Shown one piece after another: positions 1 to 11,217 of a stretch of 64,000 nt of DNA. The stretch covers positions 620,001 to 684,000 of the forward strand of contig ML133499.1 of NCBI GenBank assembly GCA_003864495.1, read 5' to 3'. Both the position numbers and the translations under genes were made by a program. The DNA comes from Nemopilema nomurai (taxonomy: Eukaryota; Cnidaria; Scyphozoa; Rhizostomeae; Rhizostomatidae). The notes beneath the pieces are model-generated. The model worked only from the letters and a program-made list of their open reading frames with translations. It ran no database searches and was not told the DNA's origin. Every line of letters begins with the position of its first letter. The first letter of the stretch is position 1.

Positions 1-105
1 AATATTGAGAGAGGGGCTAGTTAAATTTGTTCTTCTAAAAGGGGGGCTAATAATAAAGGGGGGCTTAATTGAGAGGGGAGCTAAAAAGAGAATTTACGGT
101 ATTTA
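1..105. repeat. G-rich degenerate tandem repeat at the window edge
   Basis: Repeated units of GGGGGGCT followed by TAA-rich spacers (for example GGGGGGCTAATAATAAA, then GGGGGGCTTAATTGAGAG) run from the window start to about base 105. The spacing is irregular, so this is a decayed minisatellite or the edge of a repeat that extends upstream of the window. Confidence 0.5.
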
Positions 106-642
106 TGCTGGATGATGTTTGCCAAACAGTTAATGCCCATGCAAGTGCCCACTTTTTATGCAATGGTATAGTTCCACGCATTGGGCGCAATACTTGTCAC
201 CACAGATATTACTGCCCAATATCAAATATGAGACAAATAATGACATTTTCGTTATCGTTCTTCTCTTACTTCTTAATTTTGGATGGTAAATTTTAAATTG
301 CAAGTTCTCGTCCGATGAAAAGCGTCTACTGCCACCAAGACAGGTTGGGAAGTTTCATTTTCAATCAGTTTTCTTAGCTGATACATAAAAATTTGTTGTA
401 AGACGAATGTAAAAGATAGCTGATAATGGCTTATATTACGACACACATGTAAATTACATGCTGGCTTTGATTGGTCCTTTTTCATATCAAGAAATATAAA
501 CAGAATATAACTTGCTTTGTTTTACGATGATTTTGAACACTAAATTGTTCGAAGGACTGCGCCCAACTGGACGATGGCGCGCGGTGGCGGTTTCACGCAG
601 CCTGGGAACTAATTTCAATTGACAACTGGCCTAGGATTCAAG
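106..642 (+). promoter_or_regulatory. Upstream region and 5' UTR of NELF-A
   Basis: This stretch has no convincing coding sequence. A local GC-rich patch at about 555-605 (contains GATGGCGCGCGGTGGCGG) stands out from AT-rich surroundings 40-90 bp before the NELF-A start codon and is the likely core promoter or 5' UTR. The start itself reads AAGATGGCTAAT (641-652), which resembles the YY1-type AAGATGGC element often found over TATA-less start regions. The promoter assignment is inference from position and composition. Confidence 0.35.
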
Positions 643-3600
643 ATGGCTAATGTCATTGAAGCCGACACGGCACTGTGGCTTCGGAATAAGTTGGACAATG
701 AAGACCAATGGTCTGCAGGTGGAATAACGTCTCTTTTTACTGCCGATGTATTAAGGAACACTTATAGATGCTTCAGAAACCTGGACCATCGGGTGCGTCT
801 GAAGTTGCTGCTCTCTTTTCTTGAAGTACGACGAAGAAACCTCGATAACTTGAAGGACGAGTTGAGCATGGTAATAGAGCTTGGCTTGGATGACGAGGAT
901 GACTGGGTTAGACTGGTAGCATGTATTCTGTCAGAGTACCCAAAGTCAGCCGGCTTTCACCCTGATGTCCGCGAGGGCAGTGAAACTTTTAAACAACTAG
1001 TCCACGAACTCAGTGGACAAGGTAAGTCAGGCCTAGTTCTTTTAGGATCCCCAATATTTTGCATGGTATTTTGTCATAAAGGGCAACAGTTGTGCCTCAT
1101 GCTTCAGTGCTCTGAGACTGTTACTAAGATGTTTTTTAGCAAGATATTTTGCTGAAGTTCTTGGGAATTCTACTTTTCAAAGAGAGCGAAGACATGGTTG
1201 TGGTTGTGGGGTTTGTATATGTATGTAGTATATGACCTAAGTCAAAATTACAGCAAAGCCCTCCATTGCCCTAATACAATTAACTTAGAAAAGTGCCAAG
1301 GTAAAGAGGTATTTTCAAGTCTTTATTTAGTTGAAGGCAAGAAAAGGCAATTGCTTGCCATACATTTCATATCATTAAAAGTTGGCTACACTGGTCAGTG
1401 AAAGGCCACAGTTTGTAACAGATGTGTTTGTAGGTAGATATGGTTTATAAGTTCGTAACAGATATTTTTTAAAAGGCATATTTGCTTTGTTTGATTTTAC
1501 TTTGTTTAGAAAGTTTAAAGCCAATTCCAAAATGATTGGTGAGGAATTAGTTTGCACGCCATTGATGGCAAATTGAACAGAATTTGCCATTTCATAAAGT
1601 TCTGTTTGCTGTTACATTTATGCTCCACATTCCAGTCTTTAACTTAACAACTGCAGCATTCTTCACAAGTAAGCAAGCAAAAAAGGTACCAGTGAGCTGT
1701 GCAGAATCAATTTTGAACATACTTAACCGAGAATTTTGATCCAATTTGCTTCAAATTAAGCATTCATGTGTTTCCTTGTGGTTCTCCAAAATTTCTGACA
1801 ATATTCCTCATTTGATGCGATTAAGCCAATGCATTAGCACTGGTAGCACCTATTTAATAACATAAATGAAATAGGAAAATAAGCGTGGTTATTCATTAAC
1901 TATCTAATCCTTGCTAAACTATCTTTGTTTTTGCTGTGATCTAATTGTAATTTGTATAATGTGACAATATTTTGTTTTCTGTTCTTTCTTGTTCATCCAG
2001 TGAAGCTTCTGGGAGAAGGTCTCCTTTTTCATTTCTCTCTAAGCCACTGTGAAAGTTACTAATACATAAACATAGTCAGATTTGGTATATGTCTTGTTTC
2101 AGTAGCAAAATATGTATGGATGGTGCCACTAAAGGGCTTTAAAACAATGATTATATTGTTGTCTTTTTGACCCACAATGTCAGACTGCTTATAAAGATTG
2201 TTAATGTTCTAGAGAAGTTGGTATTTAAAAAGGCCAAAGAAGGGTGCACTATAAAGCAGGGGAATTAGTTCCTTCATTAATCTAGGGGCTAAACCAGGCT
2301 TCTCTATATATATATTCTATTAATGTATGTTATTGCCCTGGTACATAAAAGGTGCTCATTTTGCTGGACAAGGTTTTGGATTGTAATCACATAATCAAAT
2401 AACTTTCCCCATAAAAGTTCTCTTGTTTGAGAGACATGCTAAGTTGGTGATACACAAGAACACATAATGACAGGTTATGTATCAATAAAGGAGCCCCTAG
2501 AATGCCATACTTGCAGTGTTTTTCATCTTTTTAAAAAATTGACACTTTGTTTGTTGCGTTAGTGTCAACTCCTGTGCAGCAAATCACATCAGCACTCATG
2601 CAAACCTAGTTACATAGTTTATTTCTTTCTGTATATATTTTTTAAATTGACTCAATTATATTGTCTGCATTTTTATTTGTATTGTCGTGCTGTTTGGTAC
2701 ATTTACAAGCTACCACTTGCATATGCTTTGTCTCTCAAAGAGGCCTGTATTAAGCTTTGACTTTGAGTGTAACTCACTGGTCATTAAACTTTTTGTTAAG
2801 TTTGTCTCCTTAATGCTATTAAAAAACCTTTGAGTAAGGAAGTTATTTCTGACCATGTGTTGATGTTTTTTTTCAAATAATTAAGATTATTGTATACTAT
2901 ATTTATTGTTTAAAGAAACATTATACCAAATGTTTCTATTTTCTAAATACAACAAGTCTTATACTTGTAAATGTTGTGTAGAAGTTTGTGCAGTAAAACA
3001 AAATTGCTTGCTGTTATACAAAGATTGTTGTTTCAAAAATTTTTCCTAGCCATTTGTTTATTTTCTAAAAATGCAATTTTAAGTAAAATTGACTGCTCAC
3101 ACAACTTCCATGGATTATAAGAAATCATTGCTTCAAATTCGTAGTTTTGGGAAGTGATTGTAACAAAGAATTGTTTGTTTTGATTAAGACAGTATACATG
3201 GTTTGACCAACGCAACTTATTCATAGTACTCCTCCTGTTTACCACATATTGGACACAACAGCACCATCAACCAAAACAATTTAACAACAACACATTTTTT
3301 GTCAATTTGACAAGATATGGGAAACAGCATCACTGTTTTTTCTCTATTGTTTGGAAAACGATGTATATTAAGGAAGTTATTAGATGCAAAGTCCTTTTTT
3401 CAAAAGACTTCTCCACAAAATCCAAGGAGATAATATTAAGATTGTGCAGGTTTTTAATTTGTCCAGCCTTTTTATTTTCATTATCATTGAGCCACATTTT
3501 TCAAGCTCCTTTTTTTTAAGGAGTAAGTAAGAAATACATGAGAAAGGAAGCTAAGCTTCTATCACTATGATGCATTTGCATGTGGTGATAAAAAGTGTAT

Positions 3601-6600
3601 ACGAGTGAAGACAAAATAGCATGTTTTCATATTTTAGTTAATGGTGAATAATTTGAAAGACTGCTAGGTCCAGTTAGTGAAACCATAAAATTTGTTTAAG
3701 TTTTAACTAAAGCGATAATAGGAACGATTTTTCGATCAGCAAGCACATGGTATTGTAGAAACGAGTTGTGATTCGGTCCTATTGACTGCGTTGCTCAACC
3801 TCCATGGACGATCGGAGCCATAGTTGTCTTATTGAACACGCAGAAAACACAGAGCCAGGCCGATAGAGAGAGAGAGAGACGACAACACATTGCCTTTTGT
3901 ATTCGATGAATATGACTCTTTTCTAACTGACTGACTGAACTTTACAATTCTATTTATATTGATTATTCTAATAATAAATTTGCTGACGAGGGATGAGAGA
4001 GGATGATGAACTAATGATCAATGAGGATGGAACAGTCTAGGCTGAGAAGCGAGCAAAGATGTGTCAGCATGACAAGGTGTGAAAACAGAAAGTAAAAAAC
4101 AAGTCACTACAGCATTTGATTGTATAATCGCACTTAGTAATACGTCATGTTCTCGTTTCATTTTAGTAAACGATGCATCATGTACTTGGGTAGCTCTTCC
4201 GTGCGAATGCCCATTTCTCAACAAGACAGCTTTAGTAAGCTCGTTCGGGACGCAACCACCTCCATCAAAGAATTTTACATTGAGAAGAAAGCCAAAGTCT
4301 GCAGCTCTGAGAGCTCATCTTACACAGAAAGGTATATTGAGTGATTATTTGATCTTGTTTATGTCACGACCTGGTCACCAGTTTCAGTATTATGTGTGTC
4401 ACAGCCAGGTCGTAAAAATGCAGACATCATTATTAAGAGACTGAAGTTTAATTATGTGTAGTATTGAAGGCGCGTTTACACTTGTATCAAGTTGCTGGTT
4501 GCTGTAACATGACAAAACACAGAGTGGCACGACATGGTCAGTGACCTGCAATCTATTGCAACTTCACCTGAAAATAGGATGTTGATCCTAAATTGGAAGC
4601 TGCAGTAAGACGCACGTTTACATATGTTTGTGCAACAAGTTGCATATGAAAGTTGCATGTGTAAACTGTGCTTGAGAAGTCATGTTGATAGTTTCACTCG
4701 GCGTACGGAAGGGATTTCCACTGTTTGGCATTATATTCAGGTGGCATCATACACTATCATTCAATCAAAGTCGATGAAATCACCCCAGTGATGTCCCAGT
4801 AATGAATCCAGTTTCAACCAAAGCAAACACCAGGCCCTAAAATTAGCAGAAGCTAGGTGCTTGGGTGATCAAACTTCTCAGCCGAGTCAGGCGTCCGAAA
4901 TGCGAACGAAGCGGATTTGGGAGGCCTATTGAAGCATTTCAACATAGAGTGGAACGAATTTGAAAACTGCTCACAAAAGTACAATTAAAGTATTGAATTT
5001 TTAGATAGAAGCAATGAAGTTATCAGCTCGGTACTCAAGCCAGTAAATTAGCTAAGGCGCGTTTGAAGCGCTCGATCGACTCTCTTCTCAGGGCCTGCAC
5101 TGTATGCTACCAAACGCAAATCTTGGCACCCTGCGATTTTATTTCAAGATTTTTACCTGATCATTTTTATTGTGTTTTTTTTCACTGCAGCCTCGCATAA
5201 TGCTACGATATACCTGTAACGCCAGAAGAAAAATACTTTAGTTGAAGATGATTGATTTTTGCTCGATTTTTCCAGCATCTGAAGCTGTAAATCATAGAAG
5301 ATCGTCGACAAATCAACCCCATGCAACACCCCTTTCTCCATTGAAAAAGAATCTTGGAACAGGTACCTTGGTTATTTGCAACTAAAAATTCCTTCTGTGT
5401 TCCATTGTCCAAATAGCATGCTACTATTCTATGGCGCACCAATTCGTGCATTTTCCCTTTTCTTGTCTGTTGATACATTTTTAGGAATTCTTTTACTTTC
5501 AAAGAAACGATTATTTTGACCCTTTAGAGAATGCCCTTTATCCCCCTTTACACACTGTAGAAATCTTATTCATGGAAATTAGATTTTGGAATATAGTTTG
5601 TACATCTAGAATATAAATTGCATTAGCCCAAAGTCTTTTGCAGTGAAGGGGAGTTGACTCCCCTCTCCTTAGGTGTGGGCTATACTTCTCTTGACACCAT
5701 ACAATGGGCATTGATGCTCTCGCAAATTTGAGGTGTGGGTTGGAAAAGATATTGAGTGCTGGCCAAGGGTCACGAGCAACTTTTCCCGGCAGTAAAAATA
5801 ATTTTTCCTTCTCTCGATATACCCTCATGATAATATCTTAACTTTCCAAGCCTTGAACTTTTGGCAGCTTGTTTAAGTTACTGACAGACATCCTGCGGTC
5901 AATTTTTGTTACTTGCCTTTTTGAATCAGTCTCGCTAAGCCAGCCTCGCTCCAATTCGTTACAGGTCTGCTGAAGGATAACCAAAAGCACCACCCTGCTC
6001 CTAGCAAACCCAGCTGGTTATTCCAATGAGGCAACACACAAGGCCCACCCTAAGGGAGACTGCTCTTCCTAAGAAAACAAAGGTTTGTTCTTCTCCAAAG
6101 AGCATGCTTACCGGTTATGTAACCTGTAGTGACCCATTCTCTCCTGTATCGCTTAAAATCTTAGAAAAAGTGCAGCAAATTTTCAGTAGGTTCCCGTGAA
6201 CAAAAAGCCCCCTTATATAAGAAACAGGCCTCACTCTCTTCAAAAGGGACTCCTTTTATAAGAAACAGTTTTAGGTCTGAAAGCAAAATGTTCCTTATTT
6301 TTAGGTTTGTCATAGTTTATACCCGAGTGCCAAAAATACCTGTACTTTCCAATGAATTATTAATCTTAAATGCATAAACTATTTTAATGATGTCAGAACA
6401 TTTTCTGTGCAGTATATATTGTTTAGTTATACCAGTAATGTTCAATAAACATATAGCAGGGTACCTTCACAAACCTTGACTTGGTTTAACTTGATGGCTC
6501 CTATGAATAAGAAGCTTTGACCCTGATTATGAAAATGTCTCTTTAAATCAAAATGCGGCTTCAATTTAAACAGTGTTAATTACGTTAATTGCATTATAGG

Positions 6601-9600
6601 ATCTTCTACAGAAATTCATCCTAGAAACACGTTGTGCACAAAACTTGAATAAAAGTGAATCGAAGCATATTTAAGTGGCTCCGAGCCAGCAGGATCGAAC
6701 TGTCAATCAACTGCCAGCCAATCACAAGTTTCCATCTACCATTTCACGTGATCACTTTCACTGTAGATTGCACGCGATTTGCCTTTGAATATACTTCACG
6801 TGCACAGTCACATTGTGACTACACTGGCTCTGTAATGTCTACTTTTACAAAGTGCTTGGTATATGCTTCTATTCCCTTTAATGTGTTTTGGAATCTTTGC
6901 AAGTCGAAGAGGTTTTCAAGAGTAACAGAAGCTCACTCTGTATTTGCATTTTCAAAGCTTTTAGATATTACTGAGCAGCCCATTGGAATGGCAGGCAGAG
7001 AAGCGAAGAAACGACGAAAACAAGCCGGTACGAATTAAGAATTCACTTAAAACATTTATATTTCTTCTTTGAAAAAGTGTGGGATTTGATTTTAGGATAA
7101 GGTCAGTCTTGTATGAAAATCATTTTTGTATTGACAGGTCTAGCTTGAATGGCTGAGAAATTTTAGGCGTCAAAGCCAGATTTACTAAAAGTCGTATTTC
7201 TTTTGATTATTATCTTTGAGAAGTAGAGGAGTGCAAAGTTGTAGCAGAGGTAATTCGATGGTCACACGGTAACATCGCATGCCATAGTAACAGAATTGTT
7301 TCAGTGAAATACTGGGACATAAGAGCTGTTTGCCAGATAGTTCTTCACCGAAGCTAAGGTTATCTCTACAATAAACAAATAATGCCCGGAAGATCACTAA
7401 TTTAATGCCTTGTTAGTCTCGTATCCTTTCTGAAAGCAACTACCATTGCCAAAGCTTGTAGAGATGACGACAGAAGCTATATCTCAGTTTATCTGCTTTG
7501 TTAACGGCTCCAATCTGCGTCTTGCCTTCGATTATCACTTCCCTTCTTGATACGGAAGTAAAATACTTCCTCTCTGATTCCCAGAAACGGAAGCGGCCTC
7601 CGAAGAATCGAAGCACAAAAAGTCGGACCACAGTAAACAGTCGAAACAGGCAAAGGCTAATGAAGCTGCAGCGAAGGCCAACACGGAAGTTGCCACTTAT
7701 GCCGCCGGCCTAAATGGACCAGAGACGAAGGTTCGTTTCCTTTCTCTTCTTACCTTTTGACAGGCTTTGAAATTTTGCTTGTTTTTATTCGTGTCGTTTA
7801 TTTTGTTCCGTCTGTGTTTTGTCTTATGGCCTAACAACCTTTTTCCGGTTATGGTTAACTACAATGCCCGCCAAAAGTAGTTGGAACACCGAGATTCTAC
7901 TCGTAATAAGTGCATATTTTCACTTCAATTCCCTATTTCAAGCAGACAGAACCCCCTCCCCCCCTTAAACAATGTTGTGAAGGTAGGTGAACATGTCGCT
8001 AAACATGGGATACACAATTTGCGCTCCAACATACACTTGTTGTCATTTTCCAGTCGGAAACCAACACTGTATATGGGGGAGGGGAGACGTTTAGAAGAAA
8101 AGATGATTGGACTGTTCCAACACTTTTGGCGGGCATTGTAGCTTTGTTATTCGCTGTTAATCATAGTCATTGTGCTTATTAAAGAGCTTGTATAGCGTAC
8201 GAGCTCGTATTTAGTAATATACAGTTTATCTTTCACATGGGACAAAATCAGGTCATTATGGCCCCCCTTTTCTGTTGCTGGGTCCGTCAAGATATACGGC
8301 TTCTCAATTATCTTAGTCTTTTCACCAGGACGGCACTCCAAAGTTGACGATATCCCGCGTTCCTGTGTAATATTCCCGCGTTCCCGTGCAATATTCCCGC
8401 GTTCCCGTGTAATATTCCCGCGTGTCCGTGTAATATTCCCGCGTTCTCAAAGGGATGCTTAATCACCATTGCAGCCTCGTATACGGGCCGGCTTTCCCGC
8501 CACTTGCATTCGAGGCCAGTCAGCCTTTTGGTTACCGTTAGCACATATCTTTTCAATTCAATCCGCCTAGAACGACATAAGCTGCGGTTTAATATACATG
8601 TTTAAACGCGAATTTTTACTTTGGATTATATACACACAGGCATTTTCAAAACCTATCGCTCTCAAGAGCTAATTGCCAGCGACTTTTTAGGTTGAGCCTA
8701 AGGAAGTTGCGAAGAAAGATCCGGAGCCGGAAGTGAAACCGCCTTATGCCGCCGTCATACCGGGCGCAATGAAGAAGCCGACGTTCCCAGCTCCAGCGCC
8801 TACGCCGGCGGCGCCACGGACCACGGAGGCGAATAACACCATCAACGTCGACCCAAGCGCAAGTCTCGCTACGCAAGAGATTCAAAAGGAGCTGCAGGTA
8901 GGTTGTGTCCGGTTTTTTATTTGGCAGCAGTGGAATCTGTGCGTTTATGGAAATTTGCGCGCGGACAGAAAAAAGAGCGCATAACTTACCCACATGATTA
9001 CCAGTCAAAGTTGACAGTCAAGGTATCACAAACGAACGTGGCATGAAAAAATTTGTCGTTTCGTACATTTAATCGATTTCGATATCATTTCTCAACGCAC
9101 GAGTCACCTCCGTGCTGCGTCATACGTTATAATTTGACGTCATAAAAGTTGTCTTTCTTCCAGTTTTCTTTGTAGCTAACAATCAGACATAAAGCCATGA
9201 TTTTATTATGGTTGCAAAATTAAACTAACCACGCAAAATTAGTTATCGGAATCAACTGTTTCCATCAAATATCTCGCCAAATGAACGCAGAAGCTTGGAT
9301 GAAGACGCACCGAATATCTGGTGCAATGTGCTATTGTGAAACATCAACATGGTCCATGGCAACTGTTGCTATGCATTTTGGTCATGTGATGAGAGTGACT
9401 TACTGTTGACAGAAGAGCGAGACGGGGGTGTTACAAACCAACCCGCTGCTTTCTTTGATAAGCTTCACATTCCGTAATGTTGAATCGATTTTGTTACAAA
9501 GACATGTTAACCTTGCTCCATAGATTCGTATGCGGCAACAGCAGGCTCTGCGACAACACCAACAACAAATGCTCAAGGACATTCGGCTGAATCCAACGCA

Positions 9601-11013
9601 GCCGAAGCCTACAGCCGATGCCGCCAAGGTGCAAAGCTCCCTCGTAGTGCCGACCGCCCAGCAAACACCGACAAACGCCATCGAACCTCCGCGGCCAGCG
9701 GTCGATTTGAATCAGCGCATGATCCAACAACAAGCCAAACCACGTGGCTTGTCTTTAACGGTATGTGTATAAGCTATTGATGCTTGATAGGAGACTCTTA
9801 GCTTTGCCAACGAACTTATATATTCTTGAATCCTGTGTTAGTTGATCGAATTTTATTGCTGTTACGTCATATTCACTTCTTGACTTTGCGAAGTCTTCTG
9901 CTGTGTTGGCGCCATTTTTCTAGATTTGCATTTGCCACTATCTATTACCTATGACATTTTCTCTTCCTCAATCCTATCCAGTGGTGGGGCTGCGATGGCC
10001 CTCCTGGTGTGGGCAGTCCTCTCTCATTCAACAGGTCCTCTGCACATTGCGATGGAGCTGCGATGGCTCCCCTGTGCAATCGGTAAAAGAGAGGGGCAGT
10101 GCGGGTAAATGGTTTGGCCTTGAGTGCTGACTTGAAAGCATGACCGATAGCTCAGTTGGTAGAGCACTTGACGTACAAAGTCAAGGGTCGTGAGTTCGAG
10201 TCTCGCTCGGGTCGGTTATTTTTCCGCACTCTCTATGATTGTTATCAGGGTTTGATTCCACAACTCGATTTGAGTGTTTCCCTTTTTCAAATTTGCAGCG
10301 AGAACAGATGCTGGCCGCTCAAGAGATGTTCAAATCAGCCAACAAGGTAACCAGGCCGGAAAAGGCGTTGATTTTGGGATTCATGGCCGGCGCAAGAGGT
10401 GAGAAAATTGTGAAGCTTGACTTGTGCAAAGGACTTCTTAAAAGCAGACTGCATTCGCGGTATTTGTAGCGGGAAAAGGAGCTGTATTCTATTTCATCCT
10501 GTTTGTGTTAAACTCGGTTACAGGGAACCAAATCGCGTAAATGCTTCAAATCGACTTAACATGTTTTAATACAAGGTTGGATTTTTTTGCCTAGAAAAAA
10601 TCATTATCCATTTTGGAACCTTAATACCAGTTTGCTTTAATATGCAATTCAGTTTTCCACAATATAAATTGGAGATATGAAAAGAAATTCTTGTAGCGTG
10701 TCTCTGCACTGTGTCTAAACTCTGTGTGCTGCAACTGTTTTCCTGTTGTAATTTTACAACGCTATTATTCGAAAGCTGCAATATGGATATTTTTTGCAAA
10801 ATAATTTCTTTTTCAGACAACCCATTTCCGCAGCAAGGCCCAGTTCTCACGATCAAACTTAGCGAGGATACAGAAAGCAGCCAAACCGGGCCTAACGGAA
10901 CACAAACGACTTTAATCGAAATGCTATTTGAAATGAATTACGAAACGGGTCACTGGAGAAGACTCAAAAGAACCAGGGTTTTGGCGCCAACGAATGAAGG
11001 CGAGGCTACTTAG
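643..11013 (+). CDS. NELFA: Negative elongation factor A (NELF-A), multi-exon gene
   Basis: NELF-A is a subunit of the NELF complex that holds RNA polymerase II at promoter-proximal pauses in the nucleus. The N-terminal exon encodes the family's conserved helical domain (tract LDHRVRLKLLLSFLEV). A later exon carries RRKPKSAALRAHL. The last two exons carry the hallmark REQMLAAQEMF, KALILGFMAGAR and FEMNYETGHWRR. Coding exons with matching phases: 643-1021, 4167-4331, 7585-7730, 8691-8897, 9524-9760 (Gln/Pro-rich), 10299-10398 and 10817-11013 (stop TAG). Two middle exons are less certain: about 6005-6110 (encodes LRETALPKKTK) and about 6958-7027 or 6965-7027 (encodes MAGREAKKRRK). The placed exons give 477 codons, about 535 with the middle ones, close to the 528 residues of human NELF-A. 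The ATG at 643 is used because the protein begins MANVIEAD, like vertebrate NELF-A. AATAAA at 11212 probably ends the mRNA. Confidence 0.93.
4470..4671. mobile_element. Candidate MITE in NELF-A intron 2
   Basis: The 5' end reads GCGCGTTTACAC (4470-4481) and the 3' end reads GTGTAAACTGTGC (4659-4671), so the ends form an imperfect inverted repeat. Next to them, AAGTTGC-type words recur in both orientations. About 200 bp of non-coding sequence lies between. No clear target-site duplication was found, so this is a moderate-to-weak call. Confidence 0.35.
7862..8138. mobile_element. TA-flanked MITE (mariner-like ends) in NELF-A intron 5
   Basis: The left end begins CAATGCCCGCCAAAAG and the right end is its reverse complement (CTTTTGGCGGGCATTG). 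The inverted repeats run about 26 bp to TTGGAACA with one indel. TA dinucleotides flank both ends (7860-7861 and 8139-8140), the target duplication expected of Tc1/mariner elements. The interior has a C-rich tract followed by ACAATGTTGT, which it shares with the copy at 35505-35827. There is no transposase reading frame, so it is non-autonomous. Confidence 0.75.
8354..8448. repeat. 21-bp GC-rich tandem repeat, 4.5 copies
   Basis: Four full units and one partial unit of CCCGCGTTCCCGTGTAATATT-type sequence begin at 8354, 8375, 8396, 8417 and 8438. Copies differ by one to three substitutions. The array lies in NELF-A intron 5 between the MITE and the next exon, and each unit contributes a CCCGCG word to AT-rich DNA. 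Confidence 0.9.
10141..10214 (+). tRNA. tRNA-like sequence (degenerate tRNA or tRNA-derived SINE head) in NELF-A intron 7
   Basis: It has an intact A box (TAGCTCAGTTGG, 10148-10159) and B box core (GTTCGAGTC, 10194-10202). A D arm (GCTC/GAGC), a T arm (GTGAG/CTCGC around TTCGAGT) and an anticodon-like hairpin (TTGAC/GTCAA around GTACAAA) can be drawn. Three things argue against a functional tRNA: the acceptor stem pairs only with a bulge, there is an extra base before the anticodon stem, and the implied anticodon ACA (a Cys UGU reader) is unusual. A tRNA pseudogene or the 5' part of a SINE is therefore likely. It lies in the sense orientation inside the intron 9761-10298. Confidence 0.55.
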
Positions 11014-11211
11014 CAAAGACACCAGAATGAGTCAGATTCATAACGGCGGATGAGTTTGTTTGGGAGAAAGTCAAACAAACGCTTTTAGCATATCCCGAAA
11101 GAGAGGTTTCCCGGATCAGTTACGGAAAGACAGAAGTCCCTGTTGATGCTGAAAAAGCCTTAGACAAAAATAGGTTGTTGGGGAGAAGCGATTGCCTTCA
11201 ACAAATTGTAC

Positions 11212-11217
11212 AATAAA
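11212..11217 (+). terminator. Probable polyadenylation signal of NELF-A
   Basis: The canonical hexamer AATAAA lies 199 bases after the NELF-A stop codon, in TTGTACAATAAATTAG. It is the first canonical hexamer downstream of the stop on this strand. Confidence 0.55.

Noticed and set aside
8308..8556. Minus-strand frame with repeated GILHGNA units
   Set aside because: The peptide repeat is only a translation of the 21-bp non-coding tandem array.
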